DNA of 64,000 nucleotides from Bradyrhizobium embrapense (GCF_001189235.2 NZ_LFIP02000001.1:1-64000), one strand, 5' to 3'; positions 20,000-30,640 are shown, counted from the stretch's first letter. A program made the numbers and translations. The notes: generated from the sequence alone by a model not told the origin.

Positions 20000-21583
20000 A
20001 TGGGCAGCAGCACGCTTTCGATCGGGTTCTTCTTTGCATTCATGGCATTGACGCTGGCGATCACCTATTGGGCCGCACGGCGCACGCGCACCACCGAACA
20101 CTTTTTTGCCGCCGGTGGCCAGGTCACGCCGTGGCAGAACGGCTGGGCACTCGCAGGCGACTTCCTGAGCGCCGCCGCCCTGCTCGGCATTGCTGGCATC
20201 GTCACCTCGAATGGCTTCGACGGCATGATCTATTCGATCGGGTGGCTGGTCGGGTGGCCGATCATCCTGTTCCTGATCGTCGAGCCGCTGCGCAACGTCG
20301 GCCGCTTTACATTTGCCGACGTCGTGGCCTATCGGCTGCGCCAGCGCCCGGTGCGCCTCGCCGGCGCCGCCGGGACGCTCGCCGTCATCCTGTTCTACCT
20401 GATCGCCCAGATGGTCGCGACGGGATCGCTGATCAAGCTGCTGTTCGGCCTGCCCTACACCTGGTCGGTCGTCGTGGTCGGCAGCGTCATGCTGGTCTAT
20501 GTGCTGTTCGGTGGCATGCTGGCGACGACCTGGGTGCAGGTGGTGAAGGCCGCGCTGCTGATGGGCGGCGGCATCCTGCTCGCCTTCCTGGTGCTGACCC
20601 ATTTCGACATGAACCCGCTCAAGCTGTTCGCCGCGGCGTCCGAGAAATACGGCACGAAAGTCCTGCAGCCGGGATCGAAGGTAGTCTCGGGCCAATGGGA
20701 CGCCATCTCGCTCGGGCTCGGCCTGATGTTCGGGACCGCCGCGATGCCGCATGTGCTGATGCGGGCCTATACGGTGAAGGATGCCAAGGCCGCGCGGCTG
20801 TCGATCCTCTATGCCACCGGCCTGATCGGCGTCTTTCATCTCATGGTCTTCATCATCGGCTTCGGCGCCATGGTGCTGGTCGGCGCCGACGCGGTGGCCA
20901 AGGCCGGAGGCGGCGGCAACATGGCCGCGCCGCTGCTCGCGCTCGCGGTCGGCGGCAATGCCTTTTTCGGCTTCATCTGCGCGGTCGCGTTCGCGACCAT
21001 GCTCGCCGTCGTCGCGGGGTTGACGCTGTCGGGCGTCGCCACGCTCTGCCATGACGTCTGGACCAATGTGATCCGGAACGGCACCGCTTCGGAGGCCGAG
21101 CAGCTCAAGGTGGCGCGGATCGCGACCGTCATGATCTCGATCTTCGCCATCCTTCTTGGTATCGCGTTCGAGGGCCAGAACGTCGCCTTCATGGCGGGCC
21201 TCGCGTTCTCGATCGCCTGCGCCGCCAACTTCCCCTCGCTGGTGCTCGCCATCACCTGGCGCCGCTTCACGACGCCTGCAGCCGTGGCGAGCATCCTCGT
21301 CGGCACGCTGAGCTCGCTGGTGCTGATCTATCTGTCGCCGACCATCCAGGTCGACATTCTCGGCAAGCCGCTGGCCGCGGTCGAGCAGCAATGGTGGTTC
21401 GTGTCGCTGCGCAACCCGGCGATCGTCAGCATGCCGCTATCGTTCGCGGTCGCGATCCTGCTCTCGCTGGTCACGCAGGAGAAGAACGCCAATCTCGCCT
21501 TTGACGAGATGCAGCGGCGCATCCTGCTCGGTCCTGTTCAGCGCGGCGCCGATGAGCCCGCCCGGGCAAAGAGTGCGGCCTGA
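20000..21583 (+). CDS. Sodium:solute symporter, acetate permease (ActP) type
   Basis: 527 residues, about thirteen membrane segments, with family phrases such as TEHFFAAGGQVTPWQNGWAL, GDFLSAAALLGIAG and MFGTAAMPHVLMRAY. It probably imports a short monocarboxylate (acetate, pyruvate or similar) with sodium. It is paired with the DUF485 gene in one operon; the start is 20000, after AAGGGAGCGG. The LysR gene upstream could control it as well as the nitrilase. Confidence 0.9.
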   Translation: MGSSTLSIGFFFAFMALTLAITYWAARRTRTTEHFFAAGGQVTPWQNGWALAGDFLSAAALLGIAGIVTSNGFDGMIYSIGWLVGWPIILFLIVEPLRNVGRFTFADVVAYRLRQRPVRLAGAAGTLAVILFYLIAQMVATGSLIKLLFGLPYTWSVVVVGSVMLVYVLFGGMLATTWVQVVKAALLMGGGILLAFLVLTHFDMNPLKLFAAASEKYGTKVLQPGSKVVSGQWDAISLGLGLMFGTAAMPHVLMRAYTVKDAKAARLSILYATGLIGVFHLMVFIIGFGAMVLVGADAVAKAGGGGNMAAPLLALAVGGNAFFGFICAVAFATMLAVVAGLTLSGVATLCHDVWTNVIRNGTASEAEQLKVARIATVMISIFAILLGIAFEGQNVAFMAGLAFSIACAANFPSLVLAITWRRFTTPAAVASILVGTLSSLVLIYLSPTIQVDILGKPLAAVEQQWWFVSLRNPAIVSMPLSFAVAILLSLVTQEKNANLAFDEMQRRILLGPVQRGADEPARAKSAA

Positions 21584-21669
21584 ACCGCGGCGCGTCACTG
21601 CCAGCGCTACGTATTCGCCGGGACGACGTCATATCGATGAGACACGCTCGCGAACGTCGCGCGACGTCT

Positions 21670-23028
21670 TCACTTCCCCTTCGCGGCCTTCGCCTTCAGC
21701 TTCGCGGCGCGATAGCGCGCGGCGCCGCCTTCGCGGATCGACTGTTCGCTGCGCTCGAGCGCCATCGCGTCGTCGGGGACGTTCTTGGTGATGACCGAGC
21801 CCGAGCCGATATAGGCGCCCTTGCCGATCGTCACCGGCGCGACCAGCGAGGTGTTGGTGCCGACGAAGGCGCCCTCGCCGATCAGCGTCTTGTGCTTGAG
21901 GAAGCCGTCATAATTGCAGGTGATGGTGCCGGCGCCGAGATTGGAATTGGCGCCGACATGGGCGTCGCCGACATAGGAGAGATGGTTGACCTTGACGCCG
22001 GCCTCCAGCGTCGCGGCCTTGGTCTCGACGAAATTGCCAATCCGCGCGCCGTCACCGAGCGAGGTGCCGGGCCGCAGCCGGGCATAGGGACCGACCGACA
22101 CCTGCTTGCCGATGGTGGCCTCGACGATGTGCGAGAAGGAATGGATCACGGCGCCGTCGTCGATCGAAACGCCCGGTCCAATCACCACGAACGGCTCGAT
22201 CACAACGTCCTTGCCGAACTTGGTGTCGGCGGCGAGATAGACCGTCTCAGGCGCGATCAGGGTCACGCCGGCCTCGAGCGCCTGCTTGCGCAGCCGGGCC
22301 TGCATCACGGCCTCGGCCTCGGCGAGCTGCGCCTTGGTGTTGATGCCGCGCACTTCATCTTCGCTCGTCTCGATCACGACGGCCTCCAGTCCCAGTTCCC
22401 TGACGATGCCGACGGCATCGGTCAGATAATATTCGCCCTTGGCGTTGGCATTGCCGATCTTCTCGATGATCGCGAGCGCCTTGCTGCCGTCGAACGCCAT
22501 CACGCCGGCATTGCACAGCGTGATCTTGCGCTCCCCGGCGCTGGCATCGGCATGCTCGCGGATCGCAACGAGCTTGCCGTTCCCGGTCACCAGCCGGCCG
22601 TAACCGGTCGGGTCGGCGGCGTGGAAACCGAGCACCGCGAGCGCGGCGCCCTCGCGCAGCGGCGCGCGCATCCGCGCAAAGGTCTCGGCCGAGATCAGCG
22701 GCGTGTCGCCGAACGCGACCAAGAGGTCGTCAGCGCCGCGGCCGAGCGCCTCGCGCGCAGCGAGCACCGCATGCGCCGTGCCGAGCCGCTCGCGCTGCAC
22801 GAAGATCCGCGCGTCGGGCCGCACCCGGCGCGCCTCGGCGGCGACCGCCTCGTGGTCGGGACCGATCACGACCGCGAGCTGCGATCCCTCGCCGGCGGCT
22901 GTGGCATCGAGCACATGCGCCAGCAACGACTGCCCGGCCACCAGGTGCAGCACCTTCGGTAGCGACGAGCGCATCCGCGTGCCCTCGCCGGCCGCAAGCA
23001 CCACTGTCAGGCTTGATCGCGCAGTCAT
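21670..23028 (-). CDS. glmU: Bifunctional GlmU (acetyl- and uridyltransferase)
   Basis: 452 residues. The N-terminal pyrophosphorylase has [18 protein letters not shown] (the nucleotide loop and catalytic Arg/Lys). The C-terminal left-handed beta-helix has hexapeptide repeats and [28 protein letters not shown]. It makes UDP-GlcNAc from the GlmS product pathway. A Lys/Ala-rich tail ends the protein. It is monocistronic here. Confidence 0.97.
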   Translation of the reverse strand: MTARSSLTVVLAAGEGTRMRSSLPKVLHLVAGQSLLAHVLDATAAGEGSQLAVVIGPDHEAVAAEARRVRPDARIFVQRERLGTAHAVLAAREALGRGADDLLVAFGDTPLISAETFARMRAPLREGAALAVLGFHAADPTGYGRLVTGNGKLVAIREHADASAGERKITLCNAGVMAFDGSKALAIIEKIGNANAKGEYYLTDAVGIVRELGLEAVVIETSEDEVRGINTKAQLAEAEAVMQARLRKQALEAGVTLIAPETVYLAADTKFGKDVVIEPFVVIGPGVSIDDGAVIHSFSHIVEATIGKQVSVGPYARLRPGTSLGDGARIGNFVETKAATLEAGVKVNHLSYVGDAHVGANSNLGAGTITCNYDGFLKHKTLIGEGAFVGTNTSLVAPVTIGKGAYIGSGSVITKNVPDDAMALERSEQSIREGGAARYRAAKLKAKAAKGK

Positions 23029-23175
23029 TCAGTATCCTCGACGGTTCACGCAGTTCGCTGCGCAGGGCTTTCTTCGAGGCCGTCTTTAATTGTTTTCCCG
23101 GGCAGAAGAAACCGATTCGCCTCCGCGGCCCTCCAGATTCAGGTTCCCGGTCCATTTCCTGTTAATCTTTGCCTC

Positions 23176-24552
23176 GTGATTCGGCGGGCCTCGAGGAGGG
23201 CCAAGCGGGCTTTGGCCAAAGATCCCGACAATCTGGCGGCGGATTTCGACACCGAGAGCACCACCGGCTTTTTGGCCGAGGAGGATGCTCTCGATCGGCG
23301 CATGCTGTGGCGGCTCGGCTCGTGGGGCGCGGCTGCGGTCGGTGCCGTCACCATCGCCGTGATGGCCAACCAGTCGGCACTGACGCTGCGGCGCGACCAG
23401 GTTGCCGCATCCGATATCGCACGGCAGGCCCAGCAGCTGCAGACGCTGGCGAAGGAGAGCCACAACGAAACGCGCCGGCTGGCCTCCGCGATCGATACGC
23501 TCAACGGCGACCGCGACCGGCTCTATTCGCGCGTCACCACGCTGGAACAGGGCCTCGACTCCGTGACCGGCACGATCGCGAAACAGCCGGCGGCGCCCGC
23601 TACGCCGCCCGCCTCAGCCAATTCGGCGCCCGCGGCGGCGGCACCAGCCGTTGCCGCCGTCGCAACAACCCCGCCTGCCGCATCGGACAAGCCGGTCGCC
23701 ACCGATAAGGTGTCATCCGTCGACAGCAAGGCGCCAGCGCCGGTCGAGAAGCCGGTCGCTGCGGCCGAGAAGCCTATGGCGGCCGACAAGAAGCCAGCCG
23801 CCGCCGCGAGCAGGCCACAGCTTGCCGCGGAGAAGCCGTCCGCCTCCGAGAGTTCGCCGACGATTGCTGCCTCCACCCCATCCGTTGCCAGTCCGATGAG
23901 TGCCGCCGTTGCCGCGGCCAGCGCCGAGGAAACAAAGTCGTCGGCAGCCACGCCGGTCGCGGACAAGCCGCTGATGGCATCGCGCGATCCTGCGCCGAAC
24001 AGGGCAACCGAAGCGGCCAAACCGGCGACCGCCAAGGATGTCAGCGTCGCGCCGATCCCGCCGCTGGTGATCACACCGGATCCGGACTCCGACGCTGGCG
24101 ACGATGCGCCGAAGGCGCAGATCCAGCGCACCGAGTTCGGCGTCGATCTCGGCACCGCAAATTCGGTCAATGGACTGCGCGCGCTGTGGCGCGGCCTCTT
24201 GAAGTCGAAGGCCAACGCGCCGCTGACTGCGCTGCGGCCGATCATCGTCATCAAGGAGAACAGCAACGGGCTCGGCATGCAGTTGCGCCTGGTCGCCGGA
24301 CCGCTGAACGACGCCGGGACCGCCGCCAAGATTTGCGCCGGGCTTAGCCTGGTCCAGCGGACCTGCGAGACGGCGATCTATGACGGCCAGCGGCTGGCCC
24401 TGAACGAGCCACCCGCCAGCGCCAAGCCGGCGCTGCCGCACCGGCGGGCCGTGCCGAGGCGCACCGTCGCACCACCGCCGCAGCCGGTTGCCGAGGAAAA
24501 GAAGCCGGAAGGAACGACAATCTCCTCGATGTTCCGGCGGAACAGCCAATAA
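23176..24552 (+). CDS. Membrane-anchored protein with SPOR-like C-terminus
   Basis: 458 residues from GTG at 23176. A cytoplasmic stretch is followed by one membrane segment (about 45-65, LGSWGAAAVGAVTIAVMANQ), a coiled region, then a long Ala/Pro/Lys-rich low-complexity linker (about 135-300). The C-terminal domain (FGVDLGTANSVNGLRALWRG, LGMQLRLVAGPLNDAGTAAK) fits an SPOR peptidoglycan-binding domain. It is probably an envelope protein of the division or cell-wall type. No ATG alternative preserves the membrane segment. Confidence 0.75.
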   Translation: MIRRASRRAKRALAKDPDNLAADFDTESTTGFLAEEDALDRRMLWRLGSWGAAAVGAVTIAVMANQSALTLRRDQVAASDIARQAQQLQTLAKESHNETRRLASAIDTLNGDRDRLYSRVTTLEQGLDSVTGTIAKQPAAPATPPASANSAPAAAAPAVAAVATTPPAASDKPVATDKVSSVDSKAPAPVEKPVAAAEKPMAADKKPAAAASRPQLAAEKPSASESSPTIAASTPSVASPMSAAVAAASAEETKSSAATPVADKPLMASRDPAPNRATEAAKPATAKDVSVAPIPPLVITPDPDSDAGDDAPKAQIQRTEFGVDLGTANSVNGLRALWRGLLKSKANAPLTALRPIIVIKENSNGLGMQLRLVAGPLNDAGTAAKICAGLSLVQRTCETAIYDGQRLALNEPPASAKPALPHRRAVPRRTVAPPPQPVAEEKKPEGTTISSMFRRNSQ

Positions 24553-24648
24553 TCATGCCCGGCAAAGGGATTGCGGCCAAATTCTCAACCGATTTCGCTG
24601 CTTTGACCGAGCCTTGTCCCAGACCCCGTTCCCGACCATAGTGCCGCG

Positions 24649-25029
24649 ATGACAAAACCTCCGTTCCGCCTCTCCCCCTATCAGGTCCAGTTCCTGATGG
24701 TCGTGGGCTTCATCACCGTCGGCTACGCGCTGTATGTGCGGTATCTCGCCATCGAGTTCTCGCCCGTTGCATTGGCCTGCGACGCCGGCACGCAGACCAT
24801 GCTGTGCAAGGCGCGGGCGCTGTCGACCGTGCTGTTCAAGAACTCGGTGTTCGGGATCACCGCGCTGGTGATCGCGGTGCTGAACCTGACGCGGCCGTCG
24901 ATCGTGCTGCTGACCTTCGGCTTGATCGCAGCCGGGCTCGGGATCGTGCTCTACAACGTCGTGCTGTCGGGGCTCGCGATCGGGCTGTTCATCCTGGGTT
25001 TTGCGCGGCCCGCGCCCGCCACAGCGTAG
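24649..25029 (+). CDS. Small integral membrane protein
   Basis: 126 residues with three to four membrane segments (VQFLMVVGFITVGYALYV, SVFGITALVIAVLNL, IVLLTFGLIAAGLGIVLYNV, GLAIGLFILGFA). A Cys pair (ACDAGTQTMLC) lies in the first loop. The family is not identified. Its 3' end overlaps the convergent ndvC-like gene by 41 bases. Confidence 0.75.
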   Translation: MTKPPFRLSPYQVQFLMVVGFITVGYALYVRYLAIEFSPVALACDAGTQTMLCKARALSTVLFKNSVFGITALVIAVLNLTRPSIVLLTFGLIAAGLGIVLYNVVLSGLAIGLFILGFARPAPATA

Positions 25030-26617
25030 CGGCGAGCAAGAGGTACATCACGCAGGTCCAGTCCGACTGCCAGTTGATCGTGCCCTCGTTGAACATCGTA
25101 TAGAGGGCGGCGACCACGAGCAGGCCGGCGAACACGGATTCCGCGAGCGGCCGGATGCCTTCCTTCGGGCGATTGAGCATCGTCAGCAGCGCGAACGGCA
25201 CCACCGCCATGGTCAGCGAGGCATAAGGGAAATCGCGGTAGCGCGGATCGAAGGTGAAGCCGAGCGCGGTTTCGGCTGCAATCACCGTGGTGATGACCAG
25301 CACGATCGCCAGCAACGCGCCGATCGCGCCCTTGCCGCGATAGTCGCGCGGCCCGACCAGTTCGAGGAAAGTCGGCAGCGAGCGCCCGGCGATCAGCGCA
25401 TGCGCGGTGAGCAGCGGCGAGACGATCGCGGCGGCGAGCAGCGCGCCCCAATGCAGCCAGCCGCCGAGGCCGTAGCTCTCGTAGTACATCTTGTCGCCGG
25501 CGATCCCGAGCAGCGCCCCTGCCGTGGTCGCCGAAATCGCGACCGCGATCCATGCCGACGGCCGCGGCGTCCAGGGCCGGCGGCGCAGCGTCAGCCAGGC
25601 GACAAGGAAGGTGGCGATCGACAGCGCCATGCCGCCCACCATCTGCGGCTTCCAGTCCGGATAGTTGCTGATGGCGACGCCGGGCGGATACTTCACCTGC
25701 CGCTTGATCGAATCGAACAGGCCCCAGTTGCCGCCGACGGTGCCCTCGAGCTTGCGCTTCCAGGGCTGGTCATAGGCCTCGATCAGGTTGACCCGAAAGC
25801 CCTCGCGCCTGGCGAGGTCGAGGATCTCGGACACCACCCGCGCCTGGTTGGTGCGCGACGGCAACGCGCCCTCCCGCATGCGCCCCTGGCTCGGCCAGCC
25901 GGTTTCGCCGATCAGGATCTCCTTGCCCGGGAACGTCACCGCCATCCGCTTGCGGATATCGTCGACATGCGCGGCGGCATATTTCGCCTTGACCGGGACG
26001 TCCTCCCAATACGGCAGGATGTGAATGGTGACGAAATCGACCGCGTCATAGATCTCGCGGTTCTTCACCCAGTATTCCCAGACGTCGGCATAGGTGACGG
26101 GGAGATTACCCGCCGCAGCCTTGACCGCGCGGATGTTGCCGGCAAGATCGGCGGCGGTCATCTCGCCGCGCAGCAGCACCTCGTTGCCGACGATCAGCGA
26201 GGTGACGACACCAGGATATTCCTTGGCGAGCCGGACCGCGATCGCGATCTGCTGCAAATTCTTGAAGCGGTTGCTGCTGAGCCAGATGCCCTGCATCACC
26301 TTCAACCCGACCTTGGCCGCAACGCCGGGCACCTGGTCGAGGCCGTTCTCGATCGAATAGGTCCGCACGCAATCGGTGACCTTGGCGAGATCGGCGAGGT
26401 CCTGCTCGATCTGCTCGACCGGAATCTGCGTGGTCGGATCAAGCGGGGTCTGGGCGCCGCGGAACGGCGTGTAGGACACGCATTGCAGCTTTGCGGCAGG
26501 ATCGATCGGCGCACGCGCGAGGGTAATCGGCGTGGCGAGCCACCACCACACGGATGCAATCACGGCGAGCGAGATCAGGAGAAGCGCCAGCGGCGTACGA
26601 AGCGAAATCGGTTCCAT
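24989..26617 (-). CDS. ndvC: NdvC-like beta-(1,6)-glucan synthesis protein
   Basis: 542 residues. After one N-terminal membrane segment lies a glycoside hydrolase 17-like domain (about 45-320; VGNEVLLRG, ETGWPSQGR, IEAYDQPWK hold the acid residues and the conserved Trp), then seven or so membrane segments. This is the architecture of Bradyrhizobium NdvC, required with NdvB for cyclic beta-(1,3)/(1,6)-glucans that matter for osmotic adaptation and nodulation. It is divergent from the ndvB-side genes. The assignment rests on domain order and position. Confidence 0.82.
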   Translation of the reverse strand: MEPISLRTPLALLLISLAVIASVWWWLATPITLARAPIDPAAKLQCVSYTPFRGAQTPLDPTTQIPVEQIEQDLADLAKVTDCVRTYSIENGLDQVPGVAAKVGLKVMQGIWLSSNRFKNLQQIAIAVRLAKEYPGVVTSLIVGNEVLLRGEMTAADLAGNIRAVKAAAGNLPVTYADVWEYWVKNREIYDAVDFVTIHILPYWEDVPVKAKYAAAHVDDIRKRMAVTFPGKEILIGETGWPSQGRMREGALPSRTNQARVVSEILDLARREGFRVNLIEAYDQPWKRKLEGTVGGNWGLFDSIKRQVKYPPGVAISNYPDWKPQMVGGMALSIATFLVAWLTLRRRPWTPRPSAWIAVAISATTAGALLGIAGDKMYYESYGLGGWLHWGALLAAAIVSPLLTAHALIAGRSLPTFLELVGPRDYRGKGAIGALLAIVLVITTVIAAETALGFTFDPRYRDFPYASLTMAVVPFALLTMLNRPKEGIRPLAESVFAGLLVVAALYTMFNEGTINWQSDWTCVMYLLLAATLWRARAAQNPG

Positions 26618-26861
26618 CCTCCGGGGGACCGTCGAATTAGCCGGTCACAGCCCGTCTGCCAAGTCCAGGAATCGGTCAATACCATGGTTGTCCTGCGACA
26701 GTTTTACGCCGGATCGATAAAGTTGTGAGTTTGCTGGACAAAATACCAAATTCCAGTCATGGGATTCCGCCAGCGTCTCCGCCGCACTGGAGACCTATTT
26801 GGACGGCATCACGCGAGCCGTTAGGATGATCCCGCAGGGGCAGGAACATATCGGGGAATGC

Positions 26862-27470
26862 ATGCGTCGACGGCTGCTTGAGTTGAAGAACACTGCTTTG
26901 CGCCATCTTGCCGTAACGGGCCTTGTCACAGCGCTTGCGCTCTTGAACGGAGCCGGCGATGCGTTCGCCCAGAGCGGCACGCCGAATCCGCCCGACCAGG
27001 CCAAGCAGCAGCCCGGTCAGCCCGACGCCAATGCCAACGCCGCGCGCGAGGCCAATCAGCGCAAGGTCGAGGAATTCGTCGAGGCCCAGCAGGCCATCAA
27101 CGGCCCGGCCGGCAACCCGGAATGCGTCTGGCTCGGCCGCCGCGTGGTCCGCCTGATGTGGAACGACGACCTCGATACGGCGTTTCGCCATCTCGACCTC
27201 TACGACCGGTTCGGCTGCCCCGGCGGCCACGTCCAGGCCGCGTTCCGATGCCTGACCCGGTTCGGCGCCCAGATCGACAGCAAGGTGAGCGGCAGCCTCG
27301 ACGGCCGCATCCACGCCTGCTGGATCAACCCGGGTGCCCAGCCGCAGGCCGCTGCAGCCTCCGCGCCCAGCCCCGCGCCGTCGACGGCAGGCAATGCCGC
27401 GCCTGCGCCGGCAGCATCGCCCTCGCCTGCGCCGATCCCGTCGGCGTCACCCGCGCCGGCGTCGAAATAG
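26862..27470 (+). CDS. Secreted Pro/Ala-rich protein at the ndvD position
   Basis: 202 residues from ATG at 26862; the frame is also open from 26799. A signal peptide ends around NGAGDAFAQSG. A Gln/Asn/Pro-rich stretch follows, then a compact Cys-containing domain (NPECVWLGRRVVRLMWNDDL, YDRFGCPGGHVQ, AAFRCLTRFG, IHACW), and an Ala/Pro/Ser tail. It lies between ndvC- and ndvB-like genes, where Bradyrhizobium has ndvD, a small protein reported to be needed for glucan synthesis; identity with NdvD is inferred from place only. Confidence 0.7.
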   Translation: MRRRLLELKNTALRHLAVTGLVTALALLNGAGDAFAQSGTPNPPDQAKQQPGQPDANANAAREANQRKVEEFVEAQQAINGPAGNPECVWLGRRVVRLMWNDDLDTAFRHLDLYDRFGCPGGHVQAAFRCLTRFGAQIDSKVSGSLDGRIHACWINPGAQPQAAAASAPSPAPSTAGNAAPAPAASPSPAPIPSASPAPASK

Positions 27471-27662
27471 CCGCATCCCGCAGATCGGGTCCGGCCGCGC
27501 TTTTTTTCGCGGCTGGAACGGCTTGCGCCCTTAAAACGCCACTGCGGCATACCAGTTGTTAAATCTGATGGCGGAGATATCTTTCCGTCGCCGCTAGTTG
27601 GTCGAACCCAGGGGACGGGTTCGCTTAGTCCTCAATCTCAGGCCCCGTATGGTTTAACCGCG

Positions 27663-30530
27663 ATGCGCGCCGTCGCCGCCGTCCTGTTGCTTGTCACCGC
27701 CGCCCACGCCGCCCTGTGGGGTCTCTTCCAGGAGAGGCAGTCGGCGCCCGATTTCCGTGGCACGCTGCCGAGCCTGTCCTATACGCCGTTCGAGCCGAAG
27801 CACACCGTCGTCGATGGTGATGCCGACAAGGTACGCGCCGACCTGAGGAAACTCTCCACGCTAACGCGAGCAGTCCGTGGATACTCCTCGACCGAGGGCA
27901 ACGAACTGGTGCCGCCGATTGCTGCCGAGTTCGGCATGAAGGTCATGATCGGCGTCTGGATCGGCACGGATGCCGACCGCAACAGTCGCGAACTTGCATC
28001 CGCTATCGATCTTGCCAAGAGCAACAGCAACGTCACGGGCATCGTGATCGGCAACGAAACCGTCTATCGTGGCGAGCAGATTCCAATCGAGAACCTCGGG
28101 CCGATACCAAAGCTCAAGCCGACCTCCGAAGAGAACGAGCGCTATACTGCCGAGTCTGCGCGCTTCCTTCACGAAGAAACCCCGCGCATCGATCAAGAAG
28201 AGGATGGACGACTTCAAGACGCCAAGGCGCAGCCCGAGGACAAGCGGGATGAAGCCGTCAAATGGGCGATTGCCGAAAACAACGTCCATCGGCTGATCAA
28301 GGTGATCCAGCGCGTCAAGAAGTCCGTCAGCGTTCCCGTCACGACAGGTGAAATCTGGAACATCTGGCGCGACCATCCGCAGCTCGCCAACTCGGCCGAC
28401 TTCGTCGCCGCGCACGTGCTGCCGTACTGGGAAAACTTCACCGACAAGCAGGCGGTGGACCAGGCAGTCGACCGCTACAACCTCTTGCGCGACTCCTTCC
28501 CCGGCAAGCGCATCCTGATCGCGGAATTCGGCTGGCCGAGCCAGGGTTACAATCTGCGCAACGCCGATCCCGGCCAGTTCCAGCAGGCTACGGTGCTGCG
28601 CAACTTCGTCACCCGCGCCGAGGCCATCGGCATGGACTACAACATCGTCGAAGCCATCGATCAGCCCTGGAAGTACTTCGAAGGCGGCGTCGGTCCTTAC
28701 TGGGGTATCCTCAACGCCGACCGCGAGGCGAAGTTCGCCTGGACCGGTCCGGTCACCAATCTGGACTACTGGAAGCTTGCGCTCGTCGCCGTGCTGGTCG
28801 GCCTGTTCATGTCGCTGCCGATCCTGCGGCTGGACCAGCCGACCGTGATGCAGGCGCTGCTGCTGTCGGCCGCGGCCAACGGCGTTGGCGCCTGGGCCGC
28901 GACCGTGTTCTCGTACTGGACCACGCACTATTTCGTCTGGGGTTCGGCCTTCGCGCTCAGCCTTGGCCTCGTGCTGCTGGTTCCGCTGGTTTTGATCGCG
29001 ATGGCGCGGATCGAGGAGATCGCGGCGGTGGCGTTCGGCCGCGGCCCGCGCCGGCTGATCGGCAGGAGCGCGCCGCTGGCGCCCGCCACGATGGGCGAGG
29101 ACGTCAAGTTTCCGAAGGTCTCGATCCACATCCCGGCCTATTTCGAGCCGGTGGAGATGCTGAAGCAGACGCTCGATGCGGTGTCGCGGCTCGACTATCC
29201 GAACTTCGAGTGCGTCTGCATCATCAACAACACCCCCGACCCCGACTTCTGGCGGCCGATCCAGGATCACTGCCGGCTGCTCGGCGAGCGCTTCAAGTTC
29301 ATCAACGCCGAGAAGGTGCAGGGTTTCAAGGCCGGTGCGCTACGGATTGCGATGGAGCGGACGGCAGCGGACGCCGAGATCATCGGCATCATCGACGCCG
29401 ACTATGTCGTGCATCCGGACTGGCTCAAGGACCTCGTACCGGCGTTCGCCGATCCGCGCGTCGGCCTGGTGCAGGCGCCGCAGGAGCATCGCGACGGCGA
29501 CCGCTCGCTGATGCACTACATCATGAACGGCGAATATGCCGGGTTCTTCGACATCGGCATGGTCCAGCGCAACGAGTTCAACGCGATCATCGTGCACGGC
29601 ACGATGTGCCTGATCCGCCGCGCCGCGATGGACAAGGCCGGCGGCTGGTCCTCTGACACGATCTGCGAGGACACCGATCTTGGCCTCTCGATCCAGCAAC
29701 AGGGCTGGCTGACGCACTACACCAATGTACGCTACGGCGAAGGCCTCCTGCCCGACACCTATGAGGCGTTCAAGAAACAGCGCCACCGCTGGGCCTATGG
29801 CGGCTTCCAGATCGTCAAGAAGCACTGGCGGCGCTTCTTGCCCGGCGCCAGCCGGCTGACGCCCGACCAGCGCCGCGAGTTTTCGCTCGGCTGGCTCAAC
29901 TGGCTCGGGGCCGAAAGCCTCGGCGTCGTGGTCGCGATCCTCAATCTGATCTGGGTGCCGATCGTCGCCTTCGCCGACATCGCGATCCCCGACAAGATCC
30001 TGACCCTTCCGATCATCGCCTCCTTCATCGTCTCGCTGGTGCATTTCGTCGCGCTCTACCGGCTCCGGGTGAATATCAAGGCCGGCCAGATGCTGGGCGC
30101 CATGATCGCGGCGATGAGCGTGCAGTGGACGGTGTCGCGCGCGGTGGCGCAGGGCCTGATCACCGAGCACCTCGCGTTCGCCCGCACCTCGAAGGGCGGC
30201 CTGTCGCGAATGTCGATCGAATTCCAGGCGTTCTGGGAGGCCGTGATCGGCGTGCTGCTGCTGGTCGGCGCCACCGTGCTGGTCGTCACCAACGGCTACA
30301 AGCAGGTGCGCGAGATCTACATCTTCGCCGGCGTGCTGGTGCTGCAAAGCCTGCCGTTCCTTGCCGCGGTTTCGATTGCGATCCTGGAGAACTCGCGGAT
30401 CAACGAGTTCGCGTTCTGGCGCAACAGCGCGATCCGGACCGCGGAACTGATCGGGCTGCGTCCGGTCAGCCTGCCCTCGGTCGCCGCCCCGTCGCAGCCG
30501 GTCGGCTCGGAAATCCGCCACGACAGCTAG
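27663..30530 (+). CDS. ndvB: NdvB-like cyclic beta-(1,3)-glucan synthase
   Basis: 955 residues. An N-terminal signal anchor leads to a GH17-like domain (about 30-360; GNETVYRGEQ, AEFGWPSQGYN, EAIDQPWK). Membrane segments follow, then a processive family-2 glycosyltransferase (about 470-760) with IDADYVVHPDW (D,D), ICEDTDLG and the QRHRWAYGG box (QxxRW), and finally four C-terminal membrane helices. This matches Bradyrhizobium NdvB, the inner-membrane synthase for cyclic glucans. The start at 27663 follows a 190-base gap after the secreted protein gene. Confidence 0.9.
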   Translation: MRAVAAVLLLVTAAHAALWGLFQERQSAPDFRGTLPSLSYTPFEPKHTVVDGDADKVRADLRKLSTLTRAVRGYSSTEGNELVPPIAAEFGMKVMIGVWIGTDADRNSRELASAIDLAKSNSNVTGIVIGNETVYRGEQIPIENLGPIPKLKPTSEENERYTAESARFLHEETPRIDQEEDGRLQDAKAQPEDKRDEAVKWAIAENNVHRLIKVIQRVKKSVSVPVTTGEIWNIWRDHPQLANSADFVAAHVLPYWENFTDKQAVDQAVDRYNLLRDSFPGKRILIAEFGWPSQGYNLRNADPGQFQQATVLRNFVTRAEAIGMDYNIVEAIDQPWKYFEGGVGPYWGILNADREAKFAWTGPVTNLDYWKLALVAVLVGLFMSLPILRLDQPTVMQALLLSAAANGVGAWAATVFSYWTTHYFVWGSAFALSLGLVLLVPLVLIAMARIEEIAAVAFGRGPRRLIGRSAPLAPATMGEDVKFPKVSIHIPAYFEPVEMLKQTLDAVSRLDYPNFECVCIINNTPDPDFWRPIQDHCRLLGERFKFINAEKVQGFKAGALRIAMERTAADAEIIGIIDADYVVHPDWLKDLVPAFADPRVGLVQAPQEHRDGDRSLMHYIMNGEYAGFFDIGMVQRNEFNAIIVHGTMCLIRRAAMDKAGGWSSDTICEDTDLGLSIQQQGWLTHYTNVRYGEGLLPDTYEAFKKQRHRWAYGGFQIVKKHWRRFLPGASRLTPDQRREFSLGWLNWLGAESLGVVVAILNLIWVPIVAFADIAIPDKILTLPIIASFIVSLVHFVALYRLRVNIKAGQMLGAMIAAMSVQWTVSRAVAQGLITEHLAFARTSKGGLSRMSIEFQAFWEAVIGVLLLVGATVLVVTNGYKQVREIYIFAGVLVLQSLPFLAAVSIAILENSRINEFAFWRNSAIRTAELIGLRPVSLPSVAAPSQPVGSEIRHDS

Positions 30531-30640
30531 AGCGTTTTCGAGCGAAGTGGATCCCGGGTTCGCGTGAGGAAAACGCGTCAAGACAAGAATCCGGAGCTCT
30601 TCCGTTCCGATTCAATAGAAACGGAAGAGCTCCAACTTCA
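30531..30640. repeat. Dispersed intergenic element with perfect hairpin
   Basis: Starts right after the ndvB stop with AGAGCGTTTTCGAGCGAAGT and ends with inverted arms GGAGCTCTTCCGTT and AACGGAAGAGCTCC (about 30594-30633). This layout matches an intergenic repeat I know as frequent in Bradyrhizobium. It may also end ndvB transcription, though no T-run follows. Confidence 0.7.
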
